From Deltaproteobacteria bacterium (GTDB lineage: Bacteria > JADJOY01): a stretch of DNA of 52,040 bases. The translations under genes and the position numbers were made by a program. Under the pieces are notes generated by a model. It ran no database searches, was not told the origin of the DNA, and saw nothing but the letters and a program-made list of their open reading frames with translations. This document shows positions 11,118-18,875 of this stretch, one piece after another (position 1 is the stretch's first letter; every line of letters begins with the position of its first letter). Where the stretch lies: the NCBI GenBank assembly GCA_016713535.1, contig JADJOY010000036.1:1-52040 (forward strand), written 5' to 3'.

Positions 11118-11510
11118 CTAGGGCTCGGAGCGACCCGTGGCGTCCCGATCACGTTCGTACCGCCTCGCGACCGGAAACGGCGGCAGCCACGCCTCGCGCC
11201 GGATCGTCCACACCTCGTAGGTCGGCGTGAGCTGATCGGGCGCATCCAGCGACCCCAGGTTCACCTCGACCTCGTCGCCGCTGCTCCCGAAGACCGACGA
11301 CCCGCAGCGCGGACAGAAGTGCCGCCCCGCGTAGTCGCGGGTCTCACCCTCGATGGCGACCGCATCGTGCGGGAAGATCGCCGACGCGTGGAACAGCGCC
11401 CCGTGATGTTTGCGGCAATCGAGGCAGTGACAGACGCCGACGCGGTCGGGCCGCCCCGAGGCCACGATCCTGACGTCGCCGCACAAGCAGCCGCCGGTGA
11501 TCCGGTTCAT
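11118..11510 (-). CDS. GFA (CENP-V/GFA) domain zinc protein
   Basis: 130 residues from ATG at 11510, with ACAGGAGG as a strong ribosome site. Carries the GFA zinc ligands in order: GGCLCGDVRI, VCHCLDCRKHHG and FCPRCGSSVFG. The family was named after glutathione-dependent formaldehyde-activating enzyme, but most members have no proven reaction. It lies 53 bp after the histidine kinase on the same strand. The stop is TAG. Confidence 0.88.
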   Translation of the reverse strand: MNRITGGCLCGDVRIVASGRPDRVGVCHCLDCRKHHGALFHASAIFPHDAVAIEGETRDYAGRHFCPRCGSSVFGSSGDEVEVNLGSLDAPDQLTPTYEVWTIRREAWLPPFPVARRYERDRDATGRSEP

Positions 11511-11563
11511 GATGCGCCTCCTGTCCGAGGGCTCCGCACCGGGTTCGCCCACGGCGTTCGACG

Positions 11564-12686
11564 CTAGCTCCGTTGGCCCGGCAGCGTGAACCGAAAGACC
11601 GAGCCATGGCCGAGCTCGCTCTCCACCGTCACCACCCCGTCGTGGGCCTCGACGAAGGTCTTCACGATGGCGAGACCGAGGCCCAGCCCCTCCGCTTTCT
11701 CGGGGTCCGTCTCGTGCTTGTCGAACACGGCGCCGCGGCGGTCCGCCGGTATGCCCGCGCCATTGTCGCGCACGAAACACTCGGCGGTCCCGCCGGCGCC
11801 CGACATGCTCGCGCCGATGACGACCTCTCCGCGCGGCGTGTAGGAGATCGCGTTGGCGATCAAGTTCTGGAACACGCGCCGCAACAAGCTGGCGTCGGCG
11901 TAGACGACGAGCCTCGGGAATCGCGTTGATCAGGCGCGTCGAGTCCGTACCCGCGACCGGGTGGAGATCGTGGATGAGCGCCTCGACCAAGGGCCACAGG
12001 TCGAAGCGTCGTCGCTCCAGCTTCACGCCGACCTCGGTCTCCAGGTTCGTGTTCTCCGCGAGCACCTTCGTGATCAAGTCCTGAAGGTGTCGCACGTTCC
12101 GGTTGAGGGTCTTGAGCTTCTGGGTCTTCTCGGGCGTCTCGCTACCGTCCCTCGCGAGCAGCAATTCGAGGACCCGCACGGAAAGCGAGATCGCGTTCAG
12201 CGGCGTGCGGAGGTCGTGCGCCACGAAGGCCAGATAATCCTCCCGGCGACGCTGGACCTCGAGCGCCTTCTCGGTCGCGTACGAACGCACGGCCGACCCG
12301 ATGGCTCCGTCCAGAACCCGGTTGAGGACGTGAAACGGCCTCCCCGCGATGCTCAAGCCGTGCTGCTCGGCCAGGTCGTGGATACAGCCGCGCAGGATGT
12401 TGTACTCGGCAACGACCTCTTCGATGTCGAAGGCGTCCTGGACTCGCTGCAGGCCGTGGGCGGGCGAGCTGCCGTCGACGAGCGCTTCCGCGATCGTCTC
12501 CGTCGACCCGTCCCGCAGCGCGACTGCCAGCTCGGCGAGGAGAAGCGGGACGTGATCGTTGAGCGTCGGCACATCGAGATTCCGCGCGACCGGGAGAGCC
12601 CGGACCTGCGACCGCCACGCCCCGAGCACGGCGTCGGACTCGTGCTCGATGACCTCTGCGAGTTGGTCGAGGACGTCGATGGTCAC
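11564..12686 (-). CDS. RsbRD-N-terminal histidine kinase (one frame break)
   Basis: GTG start at 12686. Residues 1-150 match the RsbRD/RsbT co-antagonist N-terminal domain (VIEHESDAVLGAWRSQVRAL, FDIEEVVAEYNILRG). A HisKA domain follows with H-box DYLAFVAHDLRTPLNAIS. The frame breaks near 11915 (after LINAIP) and resumes as RLVVYADASLLRRVFQNLI, giving the ATPase domain: N-box NLIANAISYTP, G1 DNGAGIP, G2 GLGLGLAIVK. No membrane segment, so a cytoplasmic kinase is expected. No response regulator is adjacent. The downstream GFA gene may be co-transcribed. Confidence 0.83.
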
Positions 12687-12902
12687 CTAGCCTCCGCTGA
12701 CGGGATCCGTGAGATCGCCTCTCCCACCGCCGGCCTGAGCCAGGCCGCATCGGGGCGCCGTGCCGTGCCGAAGTCGAACGAGCCGTCGCGCCTCACTTCA
12801 ACTGCAGCCCACGACGAGAGCAAGCCGGCCGCATGCGAGCAACCTTCACGTGCCGCACGAGCCGCCGCCGGTGAAGCGGTCCATGGCGCGATTCTTCCGG
12901 CG

Positions 12903-13267
12903 TCAGCCTCGCGCCGCCACGGCCGCGGAGGACGTGGGCGCGTCGCGTCGGCTCGCGCTACCGATCACGAAGCCCATCGACGCTCCCAGCAGCACGAGCA
13001 CGCTGTCCTGGCCCAGTGAAGAGACGGCAGGAGATCGCCGAGCACGCGTGCGGCCATGCAGCAGAGCATGAAGGCAAAGGCGTAGCCCGCTTTCACACGG
13101 CCCGCTGGAGCCCGGGGGGCGGCGATCGTGCCGCCAAGAGCGATCAGAGCCGGCCCGGCTGGCTCCCCGGACCGCAGCCAGCTTGCGGACCCGATCGCAG
13201 GGACGCTCGCGAGGAAGACCACGAATCCATCCGAAATGATCGCAAGGCCGATTGTGGGGCGATTCAT
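12903..13267 (-). CDS. small hydrophobic membrane protein (one frame break)
   Basis: Starts MNRPTIGLAIISDGFVVFLA. Hydrophobic stretches include IISDGFVVFLASVPAIGSA, AGYAFAFMLCCMAARVLGDL and, after a frame break near 13018, SVLVLLGASMGFVIGSA, ending TSSAAVAARG. Three or four membrane helices are likely. Function not recognised. It lies 122 bp beyond the last attC-like site and is on the cassette strand, so it may be a cassette that lost its terminal attC, or chromosomal DNA at the array end. Confidence 0.5.
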
Positions 13268-13388
13268 GTTCGTCCCCTTGCCCCATCCGGGCCGGCGTCA
13301 GTGGTTGGTCGCCGCCGAGGAAGGCTCGTAGGCGCTTGCGGGCTGGCGTGTCATTCCGGCGGGCGAGGCAATGAGAAAAACCACCGCG

Positions 13389-13479
13389 TCGTAACGCAAA
13401 GCTCACGGGCGGCCACGGGGCGCCGTGCGGTCAATCACGTGCCACCTTGCGTGCCGGCGGGTGCAGCGTCGAGTTCGGC
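13389..13479 (-). repeat. attC site 7 (distal)
   Basis: Minus-strand outer core GCCGAAC (13473-13479) and inner core GTTACGA (13389-13395), about 90 bp apart, with GCGTGAGCTTT-like and GCTGCACC-like segments shared with attC 4. The inner core is degenerate relative to GTTRRRY. Confidence 0.55.
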
Positions 13480-13964
13480 GTTCAGCATCTCCGACGGCGC
13501 CGATCCTGAGTCGGCCCGCTGCCAATCACATTCGACGAGGCCGTCGCCGGAGGCAACGATGCCGCCTTCGAACGCCACGTGCCAACCAAGGAGTCCCGTC
13601 GGAGCGGAGGTGGAAGCGCTACGTGGGAAGCGTGCCGTCGTTCCGCCAGCGGGGAGGGGCAGCGGTGCTCCGAGTTTCGACCCCGGGTCCGGCCGCCAGC
13701 AGACGACCCAACTGCCAGACGAATGATACGACTGAGCTTCCAGCCTTCCGGCCCGCTGAGCCGGACCGGATTCGCCCCGACCAAGACGCCGACCGCCTCC
13801 ATTCGAAGCTCACACGGTACCCGGCTGTTGATCTCGTAGATGTGCTGAACGGCCCCGACTGTTTTCACCAGAGCGCGCACCACCGCAACAGGTTCAATCG
13901 CGGCGACTTCGACGGCACGGCACGCGAGGGTCGCGATCAGCACGCTCGGCAGCACCGGTCTCAC
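13427..13964 (-). CDS. integron cassette 7 gene, exported hypothetical (frame-broken)
   Basis: Starts at 13964, nine bases inside the cassette. The N-terminus (MRPVLPSVLIATLACRAVEV) looks like a signal peptide or membrane anchor. The first half reads through INSRVPCELRMEAVGVLVGA and GPEGWKLSRIIRLAVG. Between about 13720 and 13560 the frame is lost; a good frame resumes as GWHVAFEGGIVASGDGLVE and ends LDAAPAGTQGGT, whose tail is encoded by the attC. Function not recognised. Confidence 0.5.
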
Positions 13965-13972
13965 CCTCTATC

Positions 13973-14032
13973 GCCGAACGCAGAACTCAGCCGCGGGCCG
14001 CAGGCCCGTCCGTCTGCAACGTCAAGTTCGCC
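13973..14032 (-). repeat. attC site 6
   Basis: 60 bp. Minus strand: outer core GGCGAAC, inner core GTTCGGC, with a GGGCC-TGC-GGCCC terminal hairpin between. Cores pair with one mismatch. The core reads GTTCG, not GTTAG. Confidence 0.72.
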
Positions 14033-14049
14033 CTCGATTTGGTACAGAG

Positions 14050-14589
14050 TCAATGCCCACGAAATGTGCCCGAACCGTCAAGATCGTCAAAATAGTCTTC
14101 GAGTCCCGCGTTGCCCAAGGAGACGTTGTTCTCGATGTTCCACGCTTCATCCGGGATGACGCGGAAGACGTACTGTGAATTCCATTCACGGAGGCCGATG
14201 ACGAGGAATGCGTGGTCGTCGCGCGTCAGCGCTTCGTGATCCACGATCATCAGGAAGCTGTGTGCCTGCTGGTTGAGTGCTAGGCCGCGGATCTGATCGA
14301 TTGACGCGTTCGCGTACTGCGGATCGTCGAGGAACTCCACGTAGGCCCGAAAGCCTGCGGTGCTGTCCGCCTCGATCTCAGAGCGCACCAACTCCCACGT
14401 CTTCTGATTCGTGAAATCGGTGCGGAGGACGAGGGCGTTCTCGGTTGGGGGCAGAGGCTGCATGTTCGAGCCAGTGGTCGTCGTGGATGCGGGGGGCTGG
14501 CGACTGCATGTCACGAGGAACACCGTTGTCGCAACACCTCTTTTGATCCAGATGCGGGTCAGCACAGAAGAGTCCCCCTGGACCATCAA
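14050..14589 (-). CDS. integron cassette 6 gene, DUF6924-like protein with export-like N-terminus
   Basis: 179 residues if read from 14589; an internal Met at about residue 43 (MQPLPPTENALVLRTDF) begins the conserved part. The core (VLRTDFTNQKTWELVRSEIE, FRAYVEFLDDPQYANAS, HSFLMIVDHEAL, FRVIPDEAWNIENNVSLGNA, GTFRGH) resembles the DUF6924 family, of unknown function. The N-terminal 42 residues contain VFLVTCSRQ, which could be a lipoprotein signal with Cys acceptor. The gene starts right beside attC 5, as expected for a cassette. Confidence 0.7.
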   Translation of the reverse strand: MMVQGDSSVLTRIWIKRGVATTVFLVTCSRQPPASTTTTGSNMQPLPPTENALVLRTDFTNQKTWELVRSEIEADSTAGFRAYVEFLDDPQYANASIDQIRGLALNQQAHSFLMIVDHEALTRDDHAFLVIGLREWNSQYVFRVIPDEAWNIENNVSLGNAGLEDYFDDLDGSGTFRGH

Positions 14590-14598
14590 GTTCTGCAG

Positions 14599-14689
14599 GG
14601 CGAACGCAGAGCTCAGCCGCGGCCCCAGACTACCGCGGGTCCCAGACGAGCGCGCCGCGGGTGCCAGCTGCTGCAGCGGCTAGTTCGAC
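14599..14689 (-). repeat. attC site 5
   Basis: 91 bp. Minus strand: outer core GTCGAAC, then TAGCCGCTGCAG, and near the other end GCGGCTGAGCTCTGC, inner core GTTCGCC. AGCCGC pairs with GCGGCT as the L''/L' stem. Confidence 0.75.
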
Positions 14690-14703
14690 GAAGCCACAGT
14701 GCG

Positions 14704-15231
14704 CTACCTGGCAACCCCGAAGAAGCTTGCAATTCCTTTCTTCGAGCTCTCGAGAGAGGCGATGCAGGAATCTCGCACAGACAAGAGCGACGCATCTGCA
14801 ACGGCGCGGAGCGCCTGCTGCCGATCCGCGATGGCGGCGATGGACCGGTCGTACGAATTGAACCGCGTGTCGTCAACGTCAGGCCCGCCGCAGATTGCGG
14901 CGAGGCCGAATTCTGAGGCGTTACTCGACAGCACGTGTCCAGGCTGATGCGCGAGAGCTTCGCCCACGGCCAGGGTGAGTTGTTCGCTTGCGCCGGCGTC
15001 GGATGCGGCGTGCAGAAGGTTCGCGACGGTGAGCCACTCAGCTCTGCCGGTTGCGATTGCAGAGAGAAGAGTTCGCCAAGACGCCTTGTCACGGTAAACA
15101 GCCTCGAAAGTGGCGTGTGCACCATCCCTCTGAATTCGCGTCAGGACCGCGGCTGGTGCCAAGACGTCCGCGCCTGAAGCGCTTCCGTGTGCGAACGCAG
15201 CGAGGCAAAGAGCCACAAACCGAGCTCTCAT
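14704..15231 (-). CDS. integron cassette 5 gene, secreted hypothetical
   Basis: 175 residues with a clear signal peptide (MRARFVALCLAAFAHGSASG). The mature part is helical (TRIQRDGAHATFEAVYRDK, WLTVANLLHAASDAGASEQ, YDRSIAAIADRQQALRAVAD) with one Cys pair candidate (ICGG and SCIASL). No family recognised. It begins eight bases inside the cassette after attC 4. The stop is TAG, just before attC 5. Confidence 0.75.
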   Translation of the reverse strand: MRARFVALCLAAFAHGSASGADVLAPAAVLTRIQRDGAHATFEAVYRDKASWRTLLSAIATGRAEWLTVANLLHAASDAGASEQLTLAVGEALAHQPGHVLSSNASEFGLAAICGGPDVDDTRFNSYDRSIAAIADRQQALRAVADASLLSVRDSCIASLESSKKGIASFFGVAR

Positions 15232-15238
15232 GATTGCT

Positions 15239-15328
15239 CACCGAACGTAAAGCTCACCTGCGGCCCCGGACTGCCACGAGTTCGCCGTGGGCACCCCGAG
15301 TGCCGACTGGTGCAGCGTCTAGTTCGAG
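15239..15328 (-). repeat. attC site 4
   Basis: About 90 bp. Minus strand: outer core CTCGAAC, then TAGACGCTGCACCAG, and at the other end GCCGCAGGTGAGCTTTAC with inner core GTTCGGT. The GCCGCAGGTGAGC segment is shared with attC 2. Confidence 0.75.
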
Positions 15329-15646
15329 GCGGGTCGCACGTCGGGACGATGCCGCGCCGGTGCGGCGAACGGTTGTACTGGTTGCCTCACGAACAATGCG
15401 TGCAGGGCGATGTCCTGACCGCCGCTCGAGTTCGGCCCAACCCCACGGATCGCGAAACCGCCAGGTCCGGAGACGCCGAATCAGAGCGATGGGAAGAGAG
15501 GCAAGAAGCGAGAACAGGCTGTGGGCAGTGACAACGTCGACTGCGAAGAAGAGGAGCACGCCAGGGACCGACTGCGGCGCTGAAGGATCACGACGCAGTC
15601 GGCTGCCAGGCGAAGTGCTTGGTTTGCCAGTCGCCAGCAAGGGCAT
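15254..15646 (-). CDS. integron cassette 4 gene, hypothetical membrane protein
   Basis: 130 residues from MPLLATGKPSTSPG. One likely membrane segment (PGVLLFFAVDVVTAHSLFSL). The last ~25 residues (LELDAAPVGTRGAHGELVAV) are encoded by attC 4, a common feature of cassette genes whose stop lies in the attC. Function not recognised; the arginine-rich middle could hide a frame break. Confidence 0.45.
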   Translation of the reverse strand: MPLLATGKPSTSPGSRLRRDPSAPQSVPGVLLFFAVDVVTAHSLFSLLASLPIALIRRLRTWRFRDPWGWAELERRSGHRPARIVREATSTTVRRTGAASSRRATRLELDAAPVGTRGAHGELVAVRGRR

Positions 15647-15663
15647 AAGGCGAGTTTCTTCGT

Positions 15664-15752
15664 GGGCGCGAACGATACTGCCGTTCAGCGGCGAACGGGA
15701 GAGGGAGCGAAGCGACCGAACCGTTCGTCCGTCTGCAACGGCGGGTTAGCCA
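15664..15752 (-). repeat. attC site 3
   Basis: About 89 bp. Minus strand: outer core GGCTAAC, CCGCCGTTGCAG, then CGCTGAACGGCAG and inner core GTTCGCG. The GCCGTT/AACGGC arms pair. It overlaps the stop of the cassette 3 gene. Confidence 0.65.
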
Positions 15753-16142
15753 GCGGCCCACCATTCGTCGGTTTCAGCCAAGTGACCGACCAACTCGTGG
15801 GCGATCAGATCAGTCGGTGAGCCGTCGTCGAACCTGTACCAGCGTCCATCAACATCTCGCCCAGGGGAACCCAGGCGGTGTCGCTCGTACAGATGAAGGT
15901 CGTGCGCAGTGACCTTGTTCGGAGGGATGTGCTTGCCCCAACTGGTCGTTATGCCCTCCGGCCCGCACCGAGATATCTCCACGATAAATCCGCCACCGTG
16001 CTGATCGAACTGGATAGTCAGGAGATCGATTCTGAGCATCCGTCGCTCGCCGAAAGTGCGGAAGAGATCCCTTGAAGCCTCGCGCCCGAAGGGCTGGAAC
16101 AAGAGCCGCCTTCAGCGAGGCATTCATGTCGTCGCGACTCAT
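15746..16142 (-). CDS. integron cassette 3 gene, DUF4304-like protein (one frame break)
   Basis: Starts MSRDDMNASLKAALVPALRA at 16142, eight bases inside the cassette. GFKGSLPHFRRATDAQ runs to a single-base break near 16030, then RIDLLTIQFDQHGGGFIVEI, GKHIPPNKVTAHDLHLYERH, and ends HELVGHLAETDEWWAAG. The pattern fits DUF4304, a small-protein family of unknown function common in bacteria. The TAA stop overlaps attC 3. Confidence 0.7.
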
Positions 16143-16149
16143 GAAGTCT

Positions 16150-16242
16150 GGCTAACGCCGCGCTCACCTGCGGCCACGGACTACCGTGGAATCCATCACC
16201 AACGCCGCGTCGCGTGCCGCCAGGTTCAGCGCATAGTTAGCG
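16150..16242 (-). repeat. attC site 2
   Basis: 93 bp. Minus strand: outer core CGCTAAC, inner core GTTAGCC, with GCCGCAGGTGAGCGC before the inner core. This site keeps the GTTAG-type core. The TAA stop of the cassette 2 gene lies within the outer core. Confidence 0.8.
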
Positions 16243-16692
16243 GTTACGAATGGCATCGATGCGCTCGATCAGACACTCGACTGACCGATCCCGCCCGAAG
16301 AAGTGCCGCGGAGGCATAAATGAGACCTCCGGTGCGTGCCACGCGGGGCTTCGGACCGTGAGTGTAACGCGGGGTGGATTTGTGAGAGGTGTGTAGCTGA
16401 CATTCGTGATGTCCTTGAGATCGATCCTGTGCTGCTTGCCACGGTTCTTCACGAGTACGCCGTCTCCGTCGTCCCACACCTCATCCACGAGGTCAAAGAT
16501 GAGGCGCTTCATCATCACGTACCCAAATACGGCGAGGATGGCCGGCATAACGATGAAAGCCAGGGCCTGGAGACGGTGCCGTACCATGACAAGGTACAGG
16601 CCCATACCCATGAACGAGGCAGAGAAGGTGAAGAAAGCCACCGGGAAAACGCGCTTCTGCACGAAGGTCAGATCGGATGAGAGCCGTTGCAT
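16237..16692 (-). CDS. integron cassette 2 gene, two-helix membrane protein
   Basis: About 151 residues from ATG at 16692 (MQRLSSDLTFVQKRVF); an in-frame TTG nine bases earlier is less likely. Two membrane helices follow (FPVAFFTFSASFMGMGLYLV and FIVMPAILAVFGYVM), then a soluble part resembling a PH-like strand pattern (DGVLVKNRGKQHRIDLKDIT, PRVTLTVRSP). Resembles small membrane proteins of unknown function. It sits right after attC 1. Confidence 0.72.
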   Translation of the reverse strand: MQRLSSDLTFVQKRVFPVAFFTFSASFMGMGLYLVMVRHRLQALAFIVMPAILAVFGYVMMKRLIFDLVDEVWDDGDGVLVKNRGKQHRIDLKDITNVSYTPLTNPPRVTLTVRSPAWHAPEVSFMPPRHFFGRDRSVECLIERIDAIRNR

Positions 16693-16702
16693 ATTGTGCA
16701 AC

Positions 16703-16762
16703 CGCTAACGACGAAGCTAAGCCGCGGCGCGAAGCGCCGTCGGCTTGAGCGGCTGGTTAGGG
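16703..16762 (-). repeat. attC site 1 (proximal)
   Basis: 60 bp. Minus strand: outer core CCCTAAC, AGCCGCTCAAGCCG, GGCGC-TTC-GCGCC terminal hairpin, CGGCTTAGC and inner core GTTAGCG. Very close to the compact attC type known from Xanthomonas and Pseudomonas chromosomal integrons. Confidence 0.87.
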
Positions 16763-17367
16763 CCGCTTCGCCGGCGCCAGTTTGCAGCCGCGGCTCCGAC
16801 GGCAATGAGTGCCGCGGCTTCGAGAGCGGAGCGCCAGCCAAGACTGATTGCCTCGCCGACCGTCGCAGGCCTGTACGCCTCGTATCCGGTGACGGTGTAC
16901 CACATGGGTGCCGACCTCCAGACCGCGTACGGGATGACGAAGGAGGAGCCACCGATGGCGGCAGCCCAGTGAAGGCGGCCTGCCGCGAAGCCGGCAGCTG
17001 CGAAACCGACTCCGCCCGCCAGATGGAACACTACGCGAGCGAGCAGCGGCATGCCGACGTACTCGATGACATATGGGCCGTGGAGAAACTGGAGAACAAA
17101 GAAGCCACTGAACATGCCGCCATCCGGACAGCCGCTTATCGGCCCGGCGCTGTAAAGCACGAGAAGGAACTGCTCCCAGAGCACGGCAAGACCGAACGCG
17201 AGTAGAACCGCAACGGGCGCTGCGGCCGCCGTGCCGTGAGCGCGCCCACACACCCACGCAATGATCGCGGCCAGCGCACAGTAGGCCGCAAAGAGAACCA
17301 CGAAGGGGAGCGCAAGGCGGCCAAGATAGTGGCTGCTCGGAAACCCCTCGAACGGCAACACTTCCAT
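16717..17367 (-). CDS. integron cassette 1 gene, multi-pass membrane protein
   Basis: 216 residues from MEVLPFEGFPSSHYLGRLA. Five or six hydrophobic segments: ALPFVVLFAAYCALAAIIAW, AAPVAVLLAFGLAVLWEQF, FFVLQFLHGPYVIEY, LAGGVGFAAAGFAAG, SALEAAALIAVGAAAA. The C-terminal tail NQPLKPTALRAAA is translated from attC 1. The ATG lies 11 bases from the predicted crossover, so it needs an outside promoter or one inside attI. Function unknown. Confidence 0.78.
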   Translation of the reverse strand: MEVLPFEGFPSSHYLGRLALPFVVLFAAYCALAAIIAWVCGRAHGTAAAAPVAVLLAFGLAVLWEQFLLVLYSAGPISGCPDGGMFSGFFVLQFLHGPYVIEYVGMPLLARVVFHLAGGVGFAAAGFAAGRLHWAAAIGGSSFVIPYAVWRSAPMWYTVTGYEAYRPATVGEAISLGWRSALEAAALIAVGAAAANWRRRSGPNQPLKPTALRAAA

Positions 17368-17371
17368 TTTG

Positions 17372-17420
17372 CCCTAACTTCTATTCGCATGAACTAGGCA
17401 GGTCCCGATGGTCCGGTCTG
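17372..17420 (-). other. candidate attI recombination site
   Basis: Just past the 3' end of intI and 4 bases before the first cassette gene, the minus strand reads GAAGTTAGGGCAAA. GTTAGGG (17378-17372) fits the integron core GTTRRRY at six of seven positions, predicting crossover between 17378 and 17377. A second, weaker simple-site-like sequence (TAGTTCATG) lies about 17 bases upstream. No attC-like partner arm was found here, consistent with attI. Confidence 0.6.
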
Positions 17421-17546
17421 GGCGGGTTCCGCTATTCGAGGCGAGCTCGCCAGGCTATCGGGTTCGGGCCGTGGTTGAAGACCAGGGATTCAAGGTCGCG
17501 ATCGGTTTGCAGAATCGCACGATCCGGCCGCGGGGCGCCAGGGGCG

Positions 17547-18593
17547 CTATCTGGGCCGGCGCGGGAACGGGGGTGGCGCGCCAGATGGGGGTAATTCGGT
17601 ACGCCGGGTGGCGAGGCGGTCCATGGGGCTGCGGACGGCGGCCCAGCCTCGGTCGAGGATGTGGGTGTAGATCATGGTGGTGCTGACGTCGTTGTGGCCG
17701 AGGAGCTCCTGGACGGTGCGGATGTCGTAGCCGTCTTCGAGGAGGTGGGTCGCGAAGGAGTGCCGGAAGGTGTGGCAGGTGGCGCGCTTCGAGAGTCCGG
17801 CTCGCGCCACGGCGAGCGTCACGGCGCGCTGCAGGACGGTTTCGTGGAGGTGATGGCGGCGGCGCTGGCGGGTGGCCGCGTGAAAGTAGGTGCGGGTGGC
17901 GGGAAAGACCCACTGCCAGGGCCACGTCCGGCCGACGTTGGGGAGCTTGGTGGCGAGGCTGTCCGGTAGCTCGACCCAGCCGGCGCCGCTGGCGAGGTCG
18001 CGCTCGTGCTGGGCGCGGACGAATGCGAGCTGCCGAGCCAGGTGGTCCCGCAGCGACGCGGGGAGCACGGTGATCCGGTCCTTGCCCCCCTTGCCGTGGC
18101 GCACGACGAGCTGAAGGCGCTCGAGCTCGACGTCCTTGACGCGCAGCCGCGCGCACTCGAGCAGGCGTAGTCCCGAGCCGTAGAGCAGCGACGCCATGAG
18201 GCGTGGGGCGCCGTCGAGGTGATCGAGGAGGAGGGCGACCTCGTCGCGGGTGAGCACGACGGGGAGGCGCTCGGGGCGCTTGGCCCGGACGAGGGCGTCG
18301 AGCCACGGCAGGTCGCGCTCGAGGACGTCGCGGTAGAGGAAGAGCAGTGCCGCGAGCGCCTGGTTCTGGGTGGACGCGCTGACGTTCTTCTCGACGGCGA
18401 GGAAGGTCAGGAACCGCGTGGCCTCGGGCGCTCCGCAGGTCGCGGGATGGCGGTGCTGGTTGAAGATCACGAAGCGTCGGATCCACGCGAGGTACGCCTT
18501 CTCCGTGCGCCGGCTCAGATGCCGCACGCGGATGGCGGCGCGCACCTGATCGGAGAGGTGGGTCGTCGAGCTGGCGGGAGCGGTGGGGGGCAT
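17547..18593 (-). CDS. intI: integron integrase IntI
   Basis: 348 residues from ATG at 18593. A tyrosine recombinase with the integron hallmarks: RHLSRRTEKAYLAWIRRFV at the N-terminus, LLYGSGLRLLECARLRVKD carrying the first catalytic Arg (about 138), HGKGGKDRI with the Lys, the IntI-specific insert WQWVFPA to RRHHLHETVLQRAV (about 224-255), CHTFRHSFATHLLEDGYDIR with His/Arg (about 275), and LGHNDVSTTMIYTHILDRG with the nucleophilic Tyr (about 306). It recombines attC with attI to capture or shuffle cassettes. The frame is intact. A longer start at 18647 would run into the upstream direct repeat and is less likely. The gene faces the cassettes. Confidence 0.95.
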   Translation of the reverse strand: MPPTAPASSTTHLSDQVRAAIRVRHLSRRTEKAYLAWIRRFVIFNQHRHPATCGAPEATRFLTFLAVEKNVSASTQNQALAALLFLYRDVLERDLPWLDALVRAKRPERLPVVLTRDEVALLLDHLDGAPRLMASLLYGSGLRLLECARLRVKDVELERLQLVVRHGKGGKDRITVLPASLRDHLARQLAFVRAQHERDLASGAGWVELPDSLATKLPNVGRTWPWQWVFPATRTYFHAATRQRRRHHLHETVLQRAVTLAVARAGLSKRATCHTFRHSFATHLLEDGYDIRTVQELLGHNDVSTTMIYTHILDRGWAAVRSPMDRLATRRTELPPSGAPPPFPRRPR

Positions 18594-18619
18594 GGCGGCC
18601 GAGAGATGGGCGGTCCCGA

Positions 18620-18850
18620 AGCGGGGCGCGCTCGCGACCGAGAGCACGGCGCGTGCCGGGCTCGGAGCGGCCGCGCGCGGCGGCTGCTCGTCGTCCGACG
18701 TACAGGGATCCGCACGCCGGGCAACGCGCGCGATCCGGCGTATCGCCGGGTACGCGGCGCGTGCCCCTCCGGCGGAGGGAGGGTCAGCGGATTTCGTGGG
18801 CCGGGGTGGTGCGACGCTCGGGGCGCAGGCGATGCGCCCTCGCCGACGCG
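18620..18850 (+). repeat. direct repeat, copy 1, flanking the toxin/antitoxin-like pair
   Basis: About 230 bp, starting GGGGCGCGCTCGCGACCGAG, matching the stretch at 19384-19617 in order and orientation. It contains an ACAGGGATC box (18702) and, 28 nt later, a CGTATCGCCGG hairpin core (18739). Confidence 0.75.
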
Positions 18851-18875
18851 GGCGGTGGTCAACCGCAGCGGACGA

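Larger units (their letters stand above)
13389..18593 (-). mobile_element. chromosomal integron: intI, attI and seven cassettes, reverse-oriented
   Basis: Reading on the minus strand: integrase (18593-17547), a candidate attI (about 17420-17372), then seven gene-attC units down to 13389. All cassette genes point away from intI, as integron insertion dictates, but intI points the same way, toward attI and the cassettes. Standard integrons have intI divergent. Same-strand layouts are known in a few bacteria, for example Treponema denticola. The cassette zone is visibly less G+C-rich and lacks the REP hairpins that fill the other gaps. Confidence 0.87.

Noticed and set aside
12687-12902. Possible eighth attC beyond the small membrane gene
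   Set aside because: No paired core sites or stem arms found.
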